DNA of 64,000 nt from Streptomyces sp. DG2A-72 (GCF_030499575.1 NZ_JASTLC010000001.1:62001-126000); one strand, 5' to 3'. Counted from the first letter of the stretch, positions 19,108 through 28,524 are shown. The notes: generated by a model not told the origin, from the sequence alone. A program made the numbers and translations.

Positions 19108-19506
19108 TTGCAGATCACCGCGTCCACCGTCTCGCTCACCGTCGACGACGTCGCCGCGTCCCAGCGGTTCTTCACCGCTCACCTCGGGTACGCCGAGCAG
19201 GCCGCCGCCGACGGATTCGCCTCCCTGGCGCGCGACGATGCCGCGATGGACGTCGTCCTGCTCGCCCGCGGCACCGAGGTCCTGCCCGCCGACCAGCGCG
19301 ACCGGCACGCCGCCGGCCTGATCCTCGCCTTCACCACCACCGGCATCGAGTCGGAGGAGAAGCGGCTGCGCGCCGAAGGCGTCGAGATCACCATGCCGCT
19401 GCGCGAAGAGCCCTGGGGTGAACGCCTCTTCCAGGTCACCGACCCCAACGGCGTGATCGTCCAGTTCGTCGAATGGGCCACCCCGTCCGCCCGCGAGAAC
19501 GCATGA
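19108..19506 (+). CDS. VOC (glyoxalase/bleomycin-resistance fold) protein
   Basis: TTG at 19108 is preceded by GAGAGGAA (19095-19102) and gives a 132-residue protein starting MQITASTVSLTVDDVAAS. The longer frame from 19060 is probably leader. The product shows two beta-alpha-beta-beta-beta halves, with LTVDDVAASQRFFTAHLGY and the ending LFQVTDPNGVIVQFVEW typical of VOC proteins. These bind metals or drugs, or catalyse small-molecule rearrangements. It is the first gene of the TetR-controlled operon, so drug binding or modification is plausible but not shown. Confidence 0.8.
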   Translation: MQITASTVSLTVDDVAASQRFFTAHLGYAEQAAADGFASLARDDAAMDVVLLARGTEVLPADQRDRHAAGLILAFTTTGIESEEKRLRAEGVEITMPLREEPWGERLFQVTDPNGVIVQFVEWATPSARENA

Positions 19507-19573
19507 GGCCCCACCCCCACCGGCATCCCGCACCCCGGCCACCAACCCTCAACTCCCGTGAAGGAACCCAGCT

Positions 19574-20230
19574 TTGTCTCCTGACCCGGCCACCGTTCAC
19601 CCCCTGCCCGCCCACGACCGCGTGGTGTTCCTCAAGCCGCTGGTCACCTCGCCGAGCATCGTCGTGGGCGAGTACACCTACTACGACGACCCGGACGGCG
19701 CCACGGAGTTCGAGCGCCGCAACGTCCTCTACGCCTACGGGCCGGAGCGCCTCGTCATCGGCAAGTACTGCGCAATCGCCACAGGAACCACCTTCCTGAT
19801 GGCCGGCGCCGAGCACCCGACGATGGGGGTGTCCACCTACCCGTTCACCATGTTCGGCGGCCGGTGGGCCGAGCAGACCCTGGACATCGTCACCGCCATG
19901 CCCAGCCGCGGCGACACGGTCATCGGCAACGACGTCTGGTTCGGATACCGGGCGACCATCATGCCCGGCGTACGGATCGGTGACGGCGCCATCATCGCGG
20001 CCGGTGCCCTGGTCACCGCCGACGTCCCGCCCTACACGATCGTCGGCGGCAACCCGGCCCGACCGATCCGGCAGCGCTACGACGACGCCGACATCGAGCG
20101 GCTGCAGCGCGCCGCCTGGTGGCACTGGCCCGCCGACCTGGTCACCGAGCACGCCCGCACGATCATGGCCGGAACCCCGGCAGACCTCGAACTCATCGCC
20201 GACAAGCACGGATTGGGGCAGTCTCTTTGA
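19574..20230 (+). CDS. Vat-type streptogramin A O-acetyltransferase
   Basis: The 218-residue product belongs to the xenobiotic acetyltransferase family (left-handed beta helix): [24 protein letters not shown], then [14 protein letters not shown] with the likely catalytic His81 (His82 in VatD), then hexapeptide strands [36 protein letters not shown] and [14 protein letters not shown]. Vat enzymes acetylate the hydroxyl of group A streptogramins using acetyl-CoA; chloramphenicol acetyltransferases of CatB type are close relatives. The Vgb lyase gene overlapping its stop codon (TTGA) strongly favours the streptogramin reading. TTG 19574 follows a GAAGGA ribosome-binding site. Confidence 0.8.
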   Translation: MSPDPATVHPLPAHDRVVFLKPLVTSPSIVVGEYTYYDDPDGATEFERRNVLYAYGPERLVIGKYCAIATGTTFLMAGAEHPTMGVSTYPFTMFGGRWAEQTLDIVTAMPSRGDTVIGNDVWFGYRATIMPGVRIGDGAIIAAGALVTADVPPYTIVGGNPARPIRQRYDDADIERLQRAAWWHWPADLVTEHARTIMAGTPADLELIADKHGLGQSL

Positions 20231-21135
20231 GTCAGACGACCCAGGTTTCCATCGAAGAGCACAAGGTGGCCGACAGCGCGGCCGGACCGTACGCCCTCAC
20301 CACGGGACCGGACGGCGCGCTCTGGTTCACCCTCGTCCACAGCGGCCGCATCGGCCGGCTCGTCCCCGGCGAGGAGCCGACGAGCCACCGGCTCGCCCCG
20401 GACAGCGGGCCGACCGTCATCACGACCGGCCCGGACGGCGCGCTGTGGTTCACCGAGTACCGGGTGGACCGGATCGGGCGGATCACGACCGACGGCGTGA
20501 TCGACGAGTTCGACGTGCCGACGCCCGGCTGCGGCCCGTTCGGCATCGCCGCGGGACCCGACGGCGCGCTCTGGTTCACGGAGACCGCCGCCGACCGCAT
20601 CGGCCGCATCACCCTCGACGGCAGCGTCACCGAGTTCCCCCTGCCCGTCACCGGCGCGTTCCCCTCTGCGATCACCGCCGGCGGCGACGGCGGCATGTGG
20701 TTCACCCTCAACCAGGCCAACGCCATCGGGCGGATCGGCATGGACGGTGCGGTCACCCTGCATCCCCTGCCGACGGAGGCGGCAGCGCCGGTCGGGATCG
20801 CCTCAGGCCGTGACGGAGCGCTGTGGTTCGTCGAGATCGCCGCCGGGCAGATCGGGCGAATCACTCCCGACAGTCGGATCACCGAGTTCCCGCTGCCCGA
20901 CCGCACCGCCCGACCGCACGCCGTCACCGTCGACGGCCACGGCACCGCCTGGTTCACCGAATGGGGCGCCAACCGCGTCGGCACGATCACACCCGACGGC
21001 TCCGTCACAGTCCACGACCTGCCCACACCCCACTCCGAACCGCACGGCATCACCGTCGGCCCCGACGGCGCCCTGTGGACCGCACTGGAGATCGGCGCAC
21101 TCGCCCGCATCACCCCAGCCGACAGCACCACCTGA
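20227..21135 (+). CDS. vgb: Virginiamycin B lyase (streptogramin B lyase)
   Basis: The 302-residue product is a seven-bladed propeller with the repeated GPDGALWFT...RIGRI motif. The TTG start overlaps the Vat-type gene's stop. Residues matching the active site of staphylococcal Vgb are all present at a constant offset: His231, Glu271, His273 and Glu288 here correspond to His228, Glu268, His270 and Glu284 there. Vgb linearises group B streptogramins by cutting the thrC-phenylglycine ester by elimination, with Mg2+. Together with the Vat-type enzyme it would defeat both streptogramin components. Confidence 0.88.
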   Translation: MSQTTQVSIEEHKVADSAAGPYALTTGPDGALWFTLVHSGRIGRLVPGEEPTSHRLAPDSGPTVITTGPDGALWFTEYRVDRIGRITTDGVIDEFDVPTPGCGPFGIAAGPDGALWFTETAADRIGRITLDGSVTEFPLPVTGAFPSAITAGGDGGMWFTLNQANAIGRIGMDGAVTLHPLPTEAAAPVGIASGRDGALWFVEIAAGQIGRITPDSRITEFPLPDRTARPHAVTVDGHGTAWFTEWGANRVGTITPDGSVTVHDLPTPHSEPHGITVGPDGALWTALEIGALARITPADSTT

Positions 21136-21195
21136 ACAGCCCCCTCCCTCACCATCAGCAACGGTCGCCCGTACGACGGCCGGAGAGGAATTCCC

Positions 21196-21543
21196 ATGAA
21201 ATACGCACTCGTGATCTTCGAGACGGACGAGTCGCGCCGCCGGATTCAGGCCGACCGGGCCGCATACCGCAAGGAGTACGAAGGCTGGATCGGCGGACTC
21301 GCCGCAGCCGGAAAGCTGGCTGGCGGCAACGCCCTGGAGACCGAGCGCACGGCTCCCGCGACAGTGCGTACTGCGGCCGACGGGACGTCGACGGTGACCG
21401 ACGGACCCGTGCACATCGGCGAGGAGACCCTCGGCGGCTGGTTCATCGTCGACGTGGCCGACCGCGAGGAAGCCCTCGAACTGGCCAAGAGCCTCCCCAC
21501 CCCGGAGACCGTCGAGATCCGCCCGATCCTCGAATCCGCCTGA
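21196..21543 (+). CDS. YciI-like (DGPF-type) protein
   Basis: The 115-residue product starts MKYALVIFETDESRRR and contains AGKLAGGNALE and VTDGPVHIGEETLGGWFIVDVADREEALE. This is the ferredoxin-like dimer pattern of the YciI/DGPF family found near sigma factors and in small resistance or biosynthesis operons. A GGAGAGGAA ribosome-binding site precedes the ATG. It is the last gene of the TetR-controlled operon, 60 bp after vgb. Its role there is unknown. Confidence 0.75.
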   Translation: MKYALVIFETDESRRRIQADRAAYRKEYEGWIGGLAAAGKLAGGNALETERTAPATVRTAADGTSTVTDGPVHIGEETLGGWFIVDVADREEALELAKSLPTPETVEIRPILESA

Positions 21544-22276
21544 GCAACACCGAGGACCACCCCGACGCCACGACAGCGCCCGGCCGCAAAGCTGCCGCTG
21601 TCGTGCCGTGCGGCTTGCCCTCCGGGACGGGCAGGCCGTCGCCGCGTAGCGGGCTGAAGTCAACGTCCAAGTATGGGTCGCACGCCTCGGGCTTAAGGCC
21701 GAGATCGTGGATGGAGTGGTCGCCGAAGCGGCGGATGTACTCGATACGCTGCCTCCACTTGCTCGACAGGGTCGTTGTCGGTGACGACGCCGCCGTTGAT
21801 AGGCCAATCGCCTGGGAGAAGGTTGAACGCCCCGCCTCGTTCGTGGCGGCGCTGGTAACTGCAAGAACAACCCCCGGCACGAATGAGGCTACGGTCGGAA
21901 TCAGCAGCCTGCGCCGGGCTCACGCTGGGTGCGCCATCTGCCCCGCCTTGGCCACAAGACCCGCGTGCGTATGGATTCAACACGCTGCACTTGACAGACA
22001 TCCCATGAGCTGGAGTGTCAAATCAGTAGGTGCGTGGGTTGCCTTTGTCGCGCGGGCGTTCAGCTCGAACGGATGCCCTAAGGGTTGTCCCGTAACTGAG
22101 ATGACGGTTGCCGAGATGCGCGTGCCCTCCAACGGGGCGCCCGGACTCTAGCGTTGCTCCTTGCCCCAGCGGGTGTCGCAGCAGTTTGGTATGGCTGTAG
22201 TTGGGCGTGCCCGGCCTGCGATCTGGGTGGCTGGGTGATTGACCCCCTTCCCTCACCAGTTGTGTGCGTCCCCGGG
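21544..22276. other. Stretch of remnants between resistance operon and IRED gene
   Basis: No intact gene. On the - strand about 21590-21770 a frame reads WRQRIEYIRRFGDHSIHDLGLK..., clearly protein-like with good codon use, but it has no start and I do not recognise it. An IS-end-like sequence sits at 22079. The rest shows nothing. Confidence 0.4.
22079..22099 (+). repeat. IS-end-like sequence matching the IS5 right end
   Basis: TAAGGGTTGTCCCGTAAC here resembles the reverse complement of the IS5 right end at about 24612-24632 (TAAGGCTTGTCCCGCAAT). The two face each other around the IRED, HxlR and transposase genes. Confidence 0.45.
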
Positions 22277-23167
22277 TTATGCGGTCGGCGCCGGGTTCTT
22301 GAGTATCTCTGTCAGGGCGGAGATGCTGTGGTCGCCGTAGCCGGCCTCGACGGCTCGCTTCAGCAAGTCGTGGAAGGGCTTGTGCCACTCCATGTCGAGG
22401 TTCGCTTCTTTGCCGAGTTCCTCGTCGTGCGCGGCTCCAGCCAGGAACAGACTTACCGAGGACGCGGGCTTGCTGTAGTCGCCGCGGTCAATCTCCTCTG
22501 CGAAGACCGGCAGCACCGAGTTGATCATCTCGAACCACTTGATGCTGAACCGCACCATGGAGGCCACCTCAAGTCCACGCGCCTGCACCGCTGCCGCACC
22601 CTGGAAGAAGCCGACGAGCGCAGGCAGCAGGGTGCCGCCCACCGCCATCTCGTACAGGGCGGCGAGATCGGCGTCGGTACCGAGGTAGACGGTGTCACCG
22701 CCCAACACCCGCAGCGTCGACGCGAACTCGTCGAAGACGGTGTTGTCGCCGCCGTAATACAGGAGGGTGTCCTCAGCTCCGACGGCAGACGGCACGTTCT
22801 TGATCGCCCCGCCGAGGTAACGCGCGCCGTGCCCGAGCGCCCATTCGGCCATCTGACGGGCACCGGCCGGCGAACCGCTGTTCAGGCTCACAAGGGCCCG
22901 CCCCTTGAGCGTGGCAGTAGCCGGTTCCAGAGCCTCGATGGTGCTCTCGTATGTGGTCAAACAGGCGATGATCAGCGGACTCGCCGCGACTGCCTCGTCC
23001 ATCGTCTGCGCGTGAACAGCGCCCTTGGACACGAGCGGCACGGCCTTCGATGCTGTCCTGTTCCAGACGGTGGTCCGGTGTCCTGCGTCAATGAATGCCT
23101 CAGCCAATGCGCTGCCCATCGAGCCCAGCCCGACGACGGTCACGGGAGTGCGGTGGTGCCCGGTCAT
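22277..23167 (-). CDS. NADPH-dependent imine reductase-like oxidoreductase
   Basis: The 296-residue product starts with a Rossmann motif VVGLGSMGSALAEAF (residues 10-24), then WNRTASKA (NADPH-type Arg). A helical C-terminal domain with GGAIKNVPSAVG and LGKEANLDMEW follows. This is the 6-phosphogluconate dehydrogenase/beta-hydroxyacid superfamily; the insertion LGGAIKNVPS and overall length fit the imine reductase (IRED) branch, which reduces cyclic imines. The substrate cannot be predicted. It is divergent from an HxlR regulator gene, as is common for quinone- or aldehyde-responsive redox genes. Confidence 0.75.
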   Translation of the reverse strand: MTGHHRTPVTVVGLGSMGSALAEAFIDAGHRTTVWNRTASKAVPLVSKGAVHAQTMDEAVAASPLIIACLTTYESTIEALEPATATLKGRALVSLNSGSPAGARQMAEWALGHGARYLGGAIKNVPSAVGAEDTLLYYGGDNTVFDEFASTLRVLGGDTVYLGTDADLAALYEMAVGGTLLPALVGFFQGAAAVQARGLEVASMVRFSIKWFEMINSVLPVFAEEIDRGDYSKPASSVSLFLAGAAHDEELGKEANLDMEWHKPFHDLLKRAVEAGYGDHSISALTEILKNPAPTA

Positions 23168-23296
23168 ACGTTTGCTCCTGCCTGATGCCTATGCATCTGA
23201 AGCGCGAAATGGGTCGAATAGCTCGCATCCCAGGGAGTTGCTGCCCTCTCGGTGCGACGCCTGATCCATGCTGCGGCGGCACCAACACTTCTACAA

Positions 23297-23319
23297 GTAC
23301 CTACAATTCTGTCTGGTAC
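23297..23319. promoter_or_regulatory. Dyad in IRED/HxlR divergent gap
   Basis: GTACC (23297-23301) and GGTAC (23315-23319) form an inverted repeat with a 13-bp centre, 27 bp before the hxlR start codon. HxlR regulators bind similar GTAC-containing dyads; binding here is inferred. Confidence 0.4.
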
Positions 23320-23345
23320 CCACAGTTTTGTTAGGGGAAGTGCTG

Positions 23346-23729
23346 GTGCGGAAGCAGAGTTATAGCTGCGGCCTGGATGCTGCCATCGACGTCATGGGAG
23401 GGAAATGGAAGGGATTGATCCTGTTCTGGCTCGGCGAGGGGCCGCTGCGCTTCGGCGAGTTACGCCGAACGGTGGTCGGCATCAGTGAGCGGATGCTGAT
23501 CCTGCATCTGCGGGAGCTGGAGGCCAGTGGCCTGGTGCACCGTGAGGTCCATCACCAGGTGCCACCGAAGGTGGAGTACTCACTGACCGAGTTCGGTCAC
23601 TCGCTCCTTACCGCTCTCACCCCGCTCGGCCAGTGGGGCGAGGACCACATGGAGCGTCTCGAAGCCCTCCTTGAGCCGGGCCCACGGGAAGGCAGTCGAG
23701 AACACCGCCGCGACACCTCCGCTCCTTGA
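23346..23729 (+). CDS. HxlR family regulator
   Basis: I place the start at GTG 23346 (AGGGGAAG ribosome-binding site just upstream), giving 127 residues. The product has the HxlR winged-helix pattern: YSCGLDAAIDVMGGKWKGLILFWL, GPLRFGELRRTVVGISERMLILHLRELE, and the wing with PPKVEYSLTEFG. Cys8 lies at the conserved N-terminal position that senses electrophiles or oxidants in redox-active HxlR proteins. It probably controls the divergent imine reductase-like gene. Confidence 0.8.
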   Translation: MRKQSYSCGLDAAIDVMGGKWKGLILFWLGEGPLRFGELRRTVVGISERMLILHLRELEASGLVHREVHHQVPPKVEYSLTEFGHSLLTALTPLGQWGEDHMERLEALLEPGPREGSREHRRDTSAP

Positions 23730-23749
23730 CGTACTGCCCGGCCCTCACA

Positions 23750-24632
23750 AGCCACCCCATAACTGATCTTGATGTGCGACGATCCCGATCGTGGCAGGTG
23801 TGATCACAGCATCAGAGACGGCCTGGATAGCCCCGTTCACAGGCCTTAGCCCACGGCTCTTCACTCGTTTGGTGGCCGCAGTGCGCCGCGAGAACGCGGC
23901 TGCGCCCGCGCGGGGGCGGCCGTGGAAACTTCCTCTGGAAGACCGAGTGCTACTCGTGACCACCTATTGGCGCACCAACCTGACCTTGCGTCAACTGGCC
24001 CCGTTGTTCGGCATTTCGAAGTCCGCTGCAGACCGTGTCATCGACCACCTCGGGCCAATGCTCGCCCTCCAGCCACGCAAGCGGTTCCGCAAGGACACCG
24101 TCCTCATCGCGGACGGCACCCTGGTGCCCACGCGTGATCACTCGGTGGCCGAGCAGTCGAAGAACTACCGGTACTCCACGAACCACCAGGTCGTCATCGA
24201 TGCCGACACCCGCCTCGTGGTCACGGCCGGCCGGCCCCTGCCCGGCAACCGCAACGACTGCAAGGCATGGGAGTTGTCCGGTGCGAAGGCCGCTGTCGGC
24301 CAGACGACAGTAATCGCCGACGGTGGCTACCGCGGCACCGGGCTGATCATCCCGCACCGTCCCGAACCCGGCCAGAGCGAACTCCCGGGCCGGAAAGAGG
24401 AGCACAACCGCTCACACCGCAAGGTCCGCGCCCGCGTTGAGCACACCTTCGCCCGAATGAAGGAATGGAAGATCCTGCGCGACTGCCGCCTCAAGGGCGA
24501 CGGCGTTCACCACGCGATGCTCGGTATCGCCCACCTCCACAACCTCGCCCTCGCCCTCGCCGGATAGACCGAGGACGCCCAGCCGCACAGGCCATCTGAC
24601 TCGCCCAACCGATCATTGCGGGACAAGCCTTA
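23750..24632 (+). mobile_element. IS5-family insertion sequence
   Basis: One transposase gene with about 40 bp upstream and 65 bp downstream. The right end reads GCGGGACAAGCCTTA; the expected left end near 23750 (CCCCATAACTGATC) matches it poorly, so the left terminal repeat looks damaged. A better partner lies at 22079. Confidence 0.55.
23791..24567 (+). CDS. IS5-family transposase (HTH_4/DDE_4 type)
   Basis: The 258-residue product begins at GTG 23791. It has an N-terminal helix-turn-helix (TNLTLRQLAPLFGISKSAADRVIDHLG) and a DDE domain with LIADGTLVPTRD (first Asp), TVIADGGYRGTG (second Asp) and RARVEHTFARMKEWKIL (Glu). No stop or shift is seen, so the protein is probably functional. It moves DNA by cut-and-paste at the element ends. 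Confidence 0.88.
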   Translation: MAGVITASETAWIAPFTGLSPRLFTRLVAAVRRENAAAPARGRPWKLPLEDRVLLVTTYWRTNLTLRQLAPLFGISKSAADRVIDHLGPMLALQPRKRFRKDTVLIADGTLVPTRDHSVAEQSKNYRYSTNHQVVIDADTRLVVTAGRPLPGNRNDCKAWELSGAKAAVGQTTVIADGGYRGTGLIIPHRPEPGQSELPGRKEEHNRSHRKVRARVEHTFARMKEWKILRDCRLKGDGVHHAMLGIAHLHNLALALAG

Positions 24633-24642
24633 GTCTCGGCGG

Positions 24643-25173
24643 GTGACGCTCTACTTCGACCCGATGACTACCGTCCACAGCAGGGACCACAATGCGTTTC
24701 GGGGCCGCTGGGAGGACCGGCTGTGGCTTAACGTCCCCGGGCCTTTCTACGGCGGGGAGACCGACACCTGCTGGACTGGACGGCTTGCAGCGCCCGCCCA
24801 CGTCCTCTACGGGGGTGAATACCTTACCGAGTATGTCTATCGCCAGCCCAGAACGCCTGCGGAGACCGCCGTGCTGGTCGACGCGGCAGGCGACGACCCG
24901 TTCGGGGGGTACGGCTGTGACGGCGACTCCCGGTGGACACCGGAAGCCGTCCGGGAGTGGTGGCGTAACCGCGGACAGGTCCTGCAATACCTGTCCGACC
25001 AGCGGAGCACATGGGATGAGAGCGATGCCGCACAGGGCCAGGACATCGCTGCTGCCGTCCGCGACTTCGAGTCCTACATCGGCGGCGGCCTGGCATCCGA
25101 CCTGCAGATCTACCTCTACTGGCTGGAGAAGCGACAGTCTCCCGATCCCGGTGACCGGCTGCCCGAGTTGTAG
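24643..25173 (+). CDS. Hypothetical protein (176 aa)
   Basis: The frame from 24643 has strong codon bias and no shift. The product is acidic and rich in Trp and Tyr (GRWEDRLWLNVPGPFYGGETDTCWTG, then VREWWRNRGQVLQYLSDQR) and lacks transmembrane segments or a signal peptide. I do not recognise the family. It lies between an intact IS5 and an IS110 remnant inside the Tn554-like island, so it may be late-acquired cargo. Confidence 0.6.
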   Translation: MTLYFDPMTTVHSRDHNAFRGRWEDRLWLNVPGPFYGGETDTCWTGRLAAPAHVLYGGEYLTEYVYRQPRTPAETAVLVDAAGDDPFGGYGCDGDSRWTPEAVREWWRNRGQVLQYLSDQRSTWDESDAAQGQDIAAAVRDFESYIGGGLASDLQIYLYWLEKRQSPDPGDRLPEL

Positions 25174-25241
25174 CCGAGGGCATTTCGCGGCAACAAGGCC
25201 GCCGATCCGCGAGGAACGCAGCGATCCCAGGGGCTGAGGTG

Positions 25242-26471
25242 TCACGCGGCGAGTGCGTGGGCTCGGTGGGACCAGGCGGTCGCCTCGTCGTACGGTGTGC
25301 CGGTTTTGAGGCAGCCGTGCAGGATGCCCACGAGCCGGTTGGCGAGTTGGCGCAGGGCGGCGTTGAACTCGATGCCGCGGGCGCGTTTGTGCTCGTAGTA
25401 GGCCCTGGCGCCTGGGGAGACCCGCAGTGCGGAGAATGCTTGGGCGATCAGGGTCGATGAGCCGGTCGTTGCGGACGTGCCGGGCGGTCACGACCTTCTT
25501 CTTGCCGGAGGCGCGGTGATCGGGCTGGTGCCGGCGTAGTTCTTGCGGGCCTTGGCGCTGGCGTAACGGTGCGGGTCGTCGCCGAATTCTGCGAGTACCC
25601 GGGCGCTGAGTATCGCTCCCAGTCCGGGCTGAGACCGGATGATCTCGGCGCTCGGGTGCTCGCCGAAGAAGTCCTCGACCTGCGTGTGCAGAAACTTGAC
25701 CTGCTCGTTCAAGGTGACCAGCATCGAGATGAGCGCGAACGGAGACGGCGTAGGCCGCCGTCACAGCGGTGGGCCGGCCCAGGTGCTTGGCGCGCAGTAC
25801 GGCTTGGATCCTGGTGACCTTGTCGGGGATGCCGCGTCGGCGGGCGCGCTTGAGGGCCGCACTGATTTGTGTGGTCGTCAGCTTCGCAGCGGCGACCGGA
25901 TCGGCTGCCTTGGCCAGTAGTTCCAGGGTGTCGGGGGCGTCCAGGTCCTCGAACGCCTCCAGGGCACCCGGAAAGTAGTCGAGCAGGGCGTGCCGCAGCC
26001 GCTGCCTGGTGCGGGTGCGTTCCCAGATCAGGGTCTTATGCGCGCGTGTCACGACCTTGACCGCTTCGGCGTCGGCAGTGTCCCCGGAGATCGGGCGGAG
26101 CTGGTGGGAGTCGGTACGCACCATGTCAGCGAGCATGTGCGCGTCGGCCCCGTCGCTCTTGGCCCCCGACACAGCCAGGCATCCCGGTACCGGGATGCCT
26201 GCAGCGGATTGACCGCGTACACCGTGTAGCCGGCGGCGATCAGCACCTGCACCCACGGGCCCCGATCGGTCTCGATTCCGATCACGACCTCGGCTTTGCT
26301 GTCTTCGCCGAGCTCCGCACCGATCATCGAGTGCAGTCGTTCGATTCCCGCGACGCCCTCCGGCAGGCGAGCCTTGGACAGCCGACGACGGCCTGCGGCG
26401 TCCATCAACTCGACGTCGTGGTGGTCCTGGGCCCAGTCGTCCCCAACGAACAGCAACTCGTCCTCCGTCAT
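25242..26471 (-). pseudogene. IS110-family transposase, frameshifted
   Basis: Reading on the - strand, MTEDELLFVGDDWAQDHHDVELMD and VVIGIETDRGPWVQ form the N-terminal RuvC-like (DEDD) domain. The frame shifts near 26170 into SGAKSDGADAHMLADMVRTD and again near 25740 into MLVTLNEQVKFLHTQVEDFF with the transposase_20 helix-hairpin-helix (IRSQPGLGAILSARVLAEFGD). A third shift near 25530 leads to KKKVVTARHVRNDRL. The end RAHALAA is typical. At least three shifts make it inactive. Confidence 0.8.
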
Positions 26472-26702
26472 CGACCTCGATCGGCAGTAGCCCGTAGGAG
26501 AACCATCAGCGACCTAATAAGGCTGTGCTCACGCCGCAACCGGGCGGGCACGACATCCCATCAGCGATTTCGCTCCTGGCCGACCAGCAGGGGCACGATC
26601 TGTCAACAGGACTCGGAGTCCAGGGAACAAAGAGTGCTCACCTGATGGCGGCTACCAGGCACCGAGTCTGCCGGATGGAGCCTCGGTAGGTCTTATTAGG
26701 GA
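26472..26702. other. Right end of the Tn554-like island
   Basis: No gene is present. CCTAATAAG near 26514 is repeated in inverted form at about 26691-26699 (CTTATTAGG), next to the TAGGGA that marks the right border. These repeats may be recombinase arm sites. Confidence 0.4.
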
Positions 26703-27327
26703 ACACACCTGGTCCGACGACACCACCCACGCGATCCACGAATCCCAGACCCTGCGCATCGAGCGCGTCCACGAAGCCCACCCCCGCGAAACCGCCTGGA
26801 CCGTGGCCGCGTACGAGACGCCCGTCTCCGACCGGATGTGGCACCTCACCGCGACCGGCACCACCCCCACCCCTGTGCTCCAGACCCTGCTGCACCACCT
26901 CGCCGAAGGCGACGCATGGGACACCGCCATCGGAAGTCCCGTCGACGAGAAGACCGTCACCGCCGCCACCAAACCCCTCACTGACGCCGGATGGAAGCAC
27001 ACCGTCGACGGACGCTGGATCCGGTGGACGAACCTGTCCGGGGACGCCGGCATCCAGTTCGACGCGTTCGCTGCCCAGAATCCGAACAGCCCCCTCACCA
27101 CCTGGACCATCTGGGCCGGCCTCAGCATCGATCACCCCACCTGGACCATCACGGCATCCCCGTACACCCCCAGCTCGCTGATGGCCAGCCTCGCCGAGAC
27201 TCTCGCCCACGCAACCGGCACCCGCCAGACCAACACCTCGCAGCGCGTGCGTGGCGCACATCTCGGCACCACGCCACCGGCTCTGCCACCGGCAACGGCC
27301 GGCTACCCGAGCGGCCGATCCCTCTGA
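26703..27327 (+). pseudogene. DUF317-like protein, 3' part (interrupted)
   Basis: Codons from ACC TGG at 26707 encode TWSDDTTHAIHESQTLRIERVHEA..., through VSDRMWHLTATGTTPTPVLQTLL, DAGWKHTVDGRWIRW and DAGIQFDAFAAQNP. The last two resemble the Trp-rich DUF317 repeat pattern. Joined to the fragment ending at 11927, this gives a continuous frame (DWEKWRT then WSDDTTH). The piece alone has no start codon near its 5' end except GTG 26803. Confidence 0.65.
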
Positions 27328-27448
27328 TGTCCGACCGATTCCTCCAGGGTTCTTCGACGGGTGTCCGGCGCGCGGAACGCCAGGCCCTGTCGCCACACTC
27401 CAGCGGAAAACCGCAGGCGCACGCCAACAGCGCGAGGGATCAGGAGGC

Positions 27449-28328
27449 ATGCGCCCGGATGACTGGCACCTCACCGAAGACCTCGACGCCTTTCTCACCC
27501 GAGCCGGGGACTTCCTGCGCTCGCGCCCTGCCCTGCACACCGTCCCGCTGACAGTGACCGAGGCACTGCGTACGCGTGGGGTGGACGAGTACGGCGCTGA
27601 AGCCCCTGTCTTCGGCTGGCTGGAGCAGGCGGGCGAGGTCCGCGCGGCCTTCTTCCGCACCCCGCCCCGCCGCCCGTACCTCACCCCTCTCACCCCCAAG
27701 GAGGCCGACGCCCTCGCCGCCCACTTGGCTGGCCTCGGCCTTCCCCTCCCCGGCGCCAGTGCGGACCACGACACCGCCACCGCCTTCGCCGATGCCTGGG
27801 CGCGGCACATGGGCGCCACGCCGACGCTCCACGAGCGGGGAGCGCCTGTACCGCCTCGGCACGCTCACACCACCGGAGCCACTCCCGGAGGGCCGAAGCC
27901 GAGTCGCGGGCGAGCAGGACCGTAAGCAACTCATGCTATGGCACCGCGAGTTCATCACCGACATCGGAGGAACCCCCGCTGCGGACAACGGCTCATGGGC
28001 GGATACACGCATCGCCCCAGGACGCGTCACGCTCTGGGAAATCCCGGACAGCACCGCCGTTTCCATGGCGGGCGTGACCCCGATGGTCGCCGGCCAGGTC
28101 CGGGCGGCTCCCGTCTACACCCCGGCCCACCTGCGTGGCCGCGGTTACGCGGGCGCCGCGACGGTCGAGGTCAGTCGGGCCGCCCTGGCCGCAGGCGCGG
28201 AGGAGGTCCTGCTATTCGCGGACCTGGCCAACCCCACTAGCAACGGCCTCTACCAGAGGATCGGGTACCGCCCGGTCACCGACTTCGCGGTGTACAACTT
28301 CAAGTGTTCCGCGCCGGAAATCCGTTGA
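27449..28328 (+). pseudogene. GNAT acetyltransferase, single frameshift
   Basis: ATG 27449 follows CAGGAGG. The first frame (MRPDDWHLTEDLDAFLTRAGDFL...) runs to about 27843, where four G residues stand in place of three. Then the next frame continues as RLYRLGTLTPPEPLPEGRSRVA to the acetyl-CoA site AAPVYTPAHLRGRGYAGAATVEV and FADLANPTSNGLYQRIGYRPV. The repaired protein of about 292 residues is a typical GNAT N-acetyltransferase. The one-base change in a G run could be recent, or a sequencing error. It follows the DUF317-like gene by 121 bp. Confidence 0.75.
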
Positions 28329-28389
28329 AGACCTCGCTGGACTTTCTTGAACCACCACGATCGCCAGTGAGGGCGGGTCCGCGTAACGC

Positions 28390-28524
28390 GTGAGCTTCAC
28401 CGTCCTGTTCCAAGCCGCCGCCGACCAGATAACCGCCGCGCGGGGCATCGGCACCGCCGATCCCGTGTCGCTGATCGGTTATCGGGCCGTGCTGGACAGC
28501 CTCCTGCCCGAGCACTCTCGCTGA
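28390..28524 (+). CDS. Possible 44-residue remnant
   Basis: A GTG frame encodes a soluble peptide (MSFTVLFQAAADQITAARGIG...) with good third-position GC, ending in HSR. It may be the tail of a larger lost gene. No family is recognised, and it lies just before the CRISPR array. Confidence 0.25.
   Translation: MSFTVLFQAAADQITAARGIGTADPVSLIGYRAVLDSLLPEHSR

Larger units (their letters stand above)
11928..26702. mobile_element. Tn554-like island carrying streptogramin-resistance genes
   Basis: The island lies inside a DUF317-like gene. On the left the gene stops after codon ACC at 11925-11927 and the island begins ATCCCTA; on the right TAGGGA (26697-26702) is followed by ACACACC and the rest of the gene. 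TCCCTA (11929-11934) and TAGGGA form a short terminal inverted repeat. Next to the left end are three tyrosine recombinase genes and a DUF6262 gene in one direction, as in Tn554-type elements, which integrate without target duplication. All four carry frameshifts or stops. Cargo includes an MFS remnant, TetR, the VOC/Vat/Vgb/YciI operon, an IRED/HxlR pair, an IS5 and an IS110 remnant. Exact ends are inferred from the split gene. Confidence 0.7.

Noticed and set aside
24613..26256. 547-codon - strand frame
   Set aside because: Only its first 200 codons match IS110; the rest is antisense to the IS110 C-terminal frames and to the hypothetical gene at 24643.
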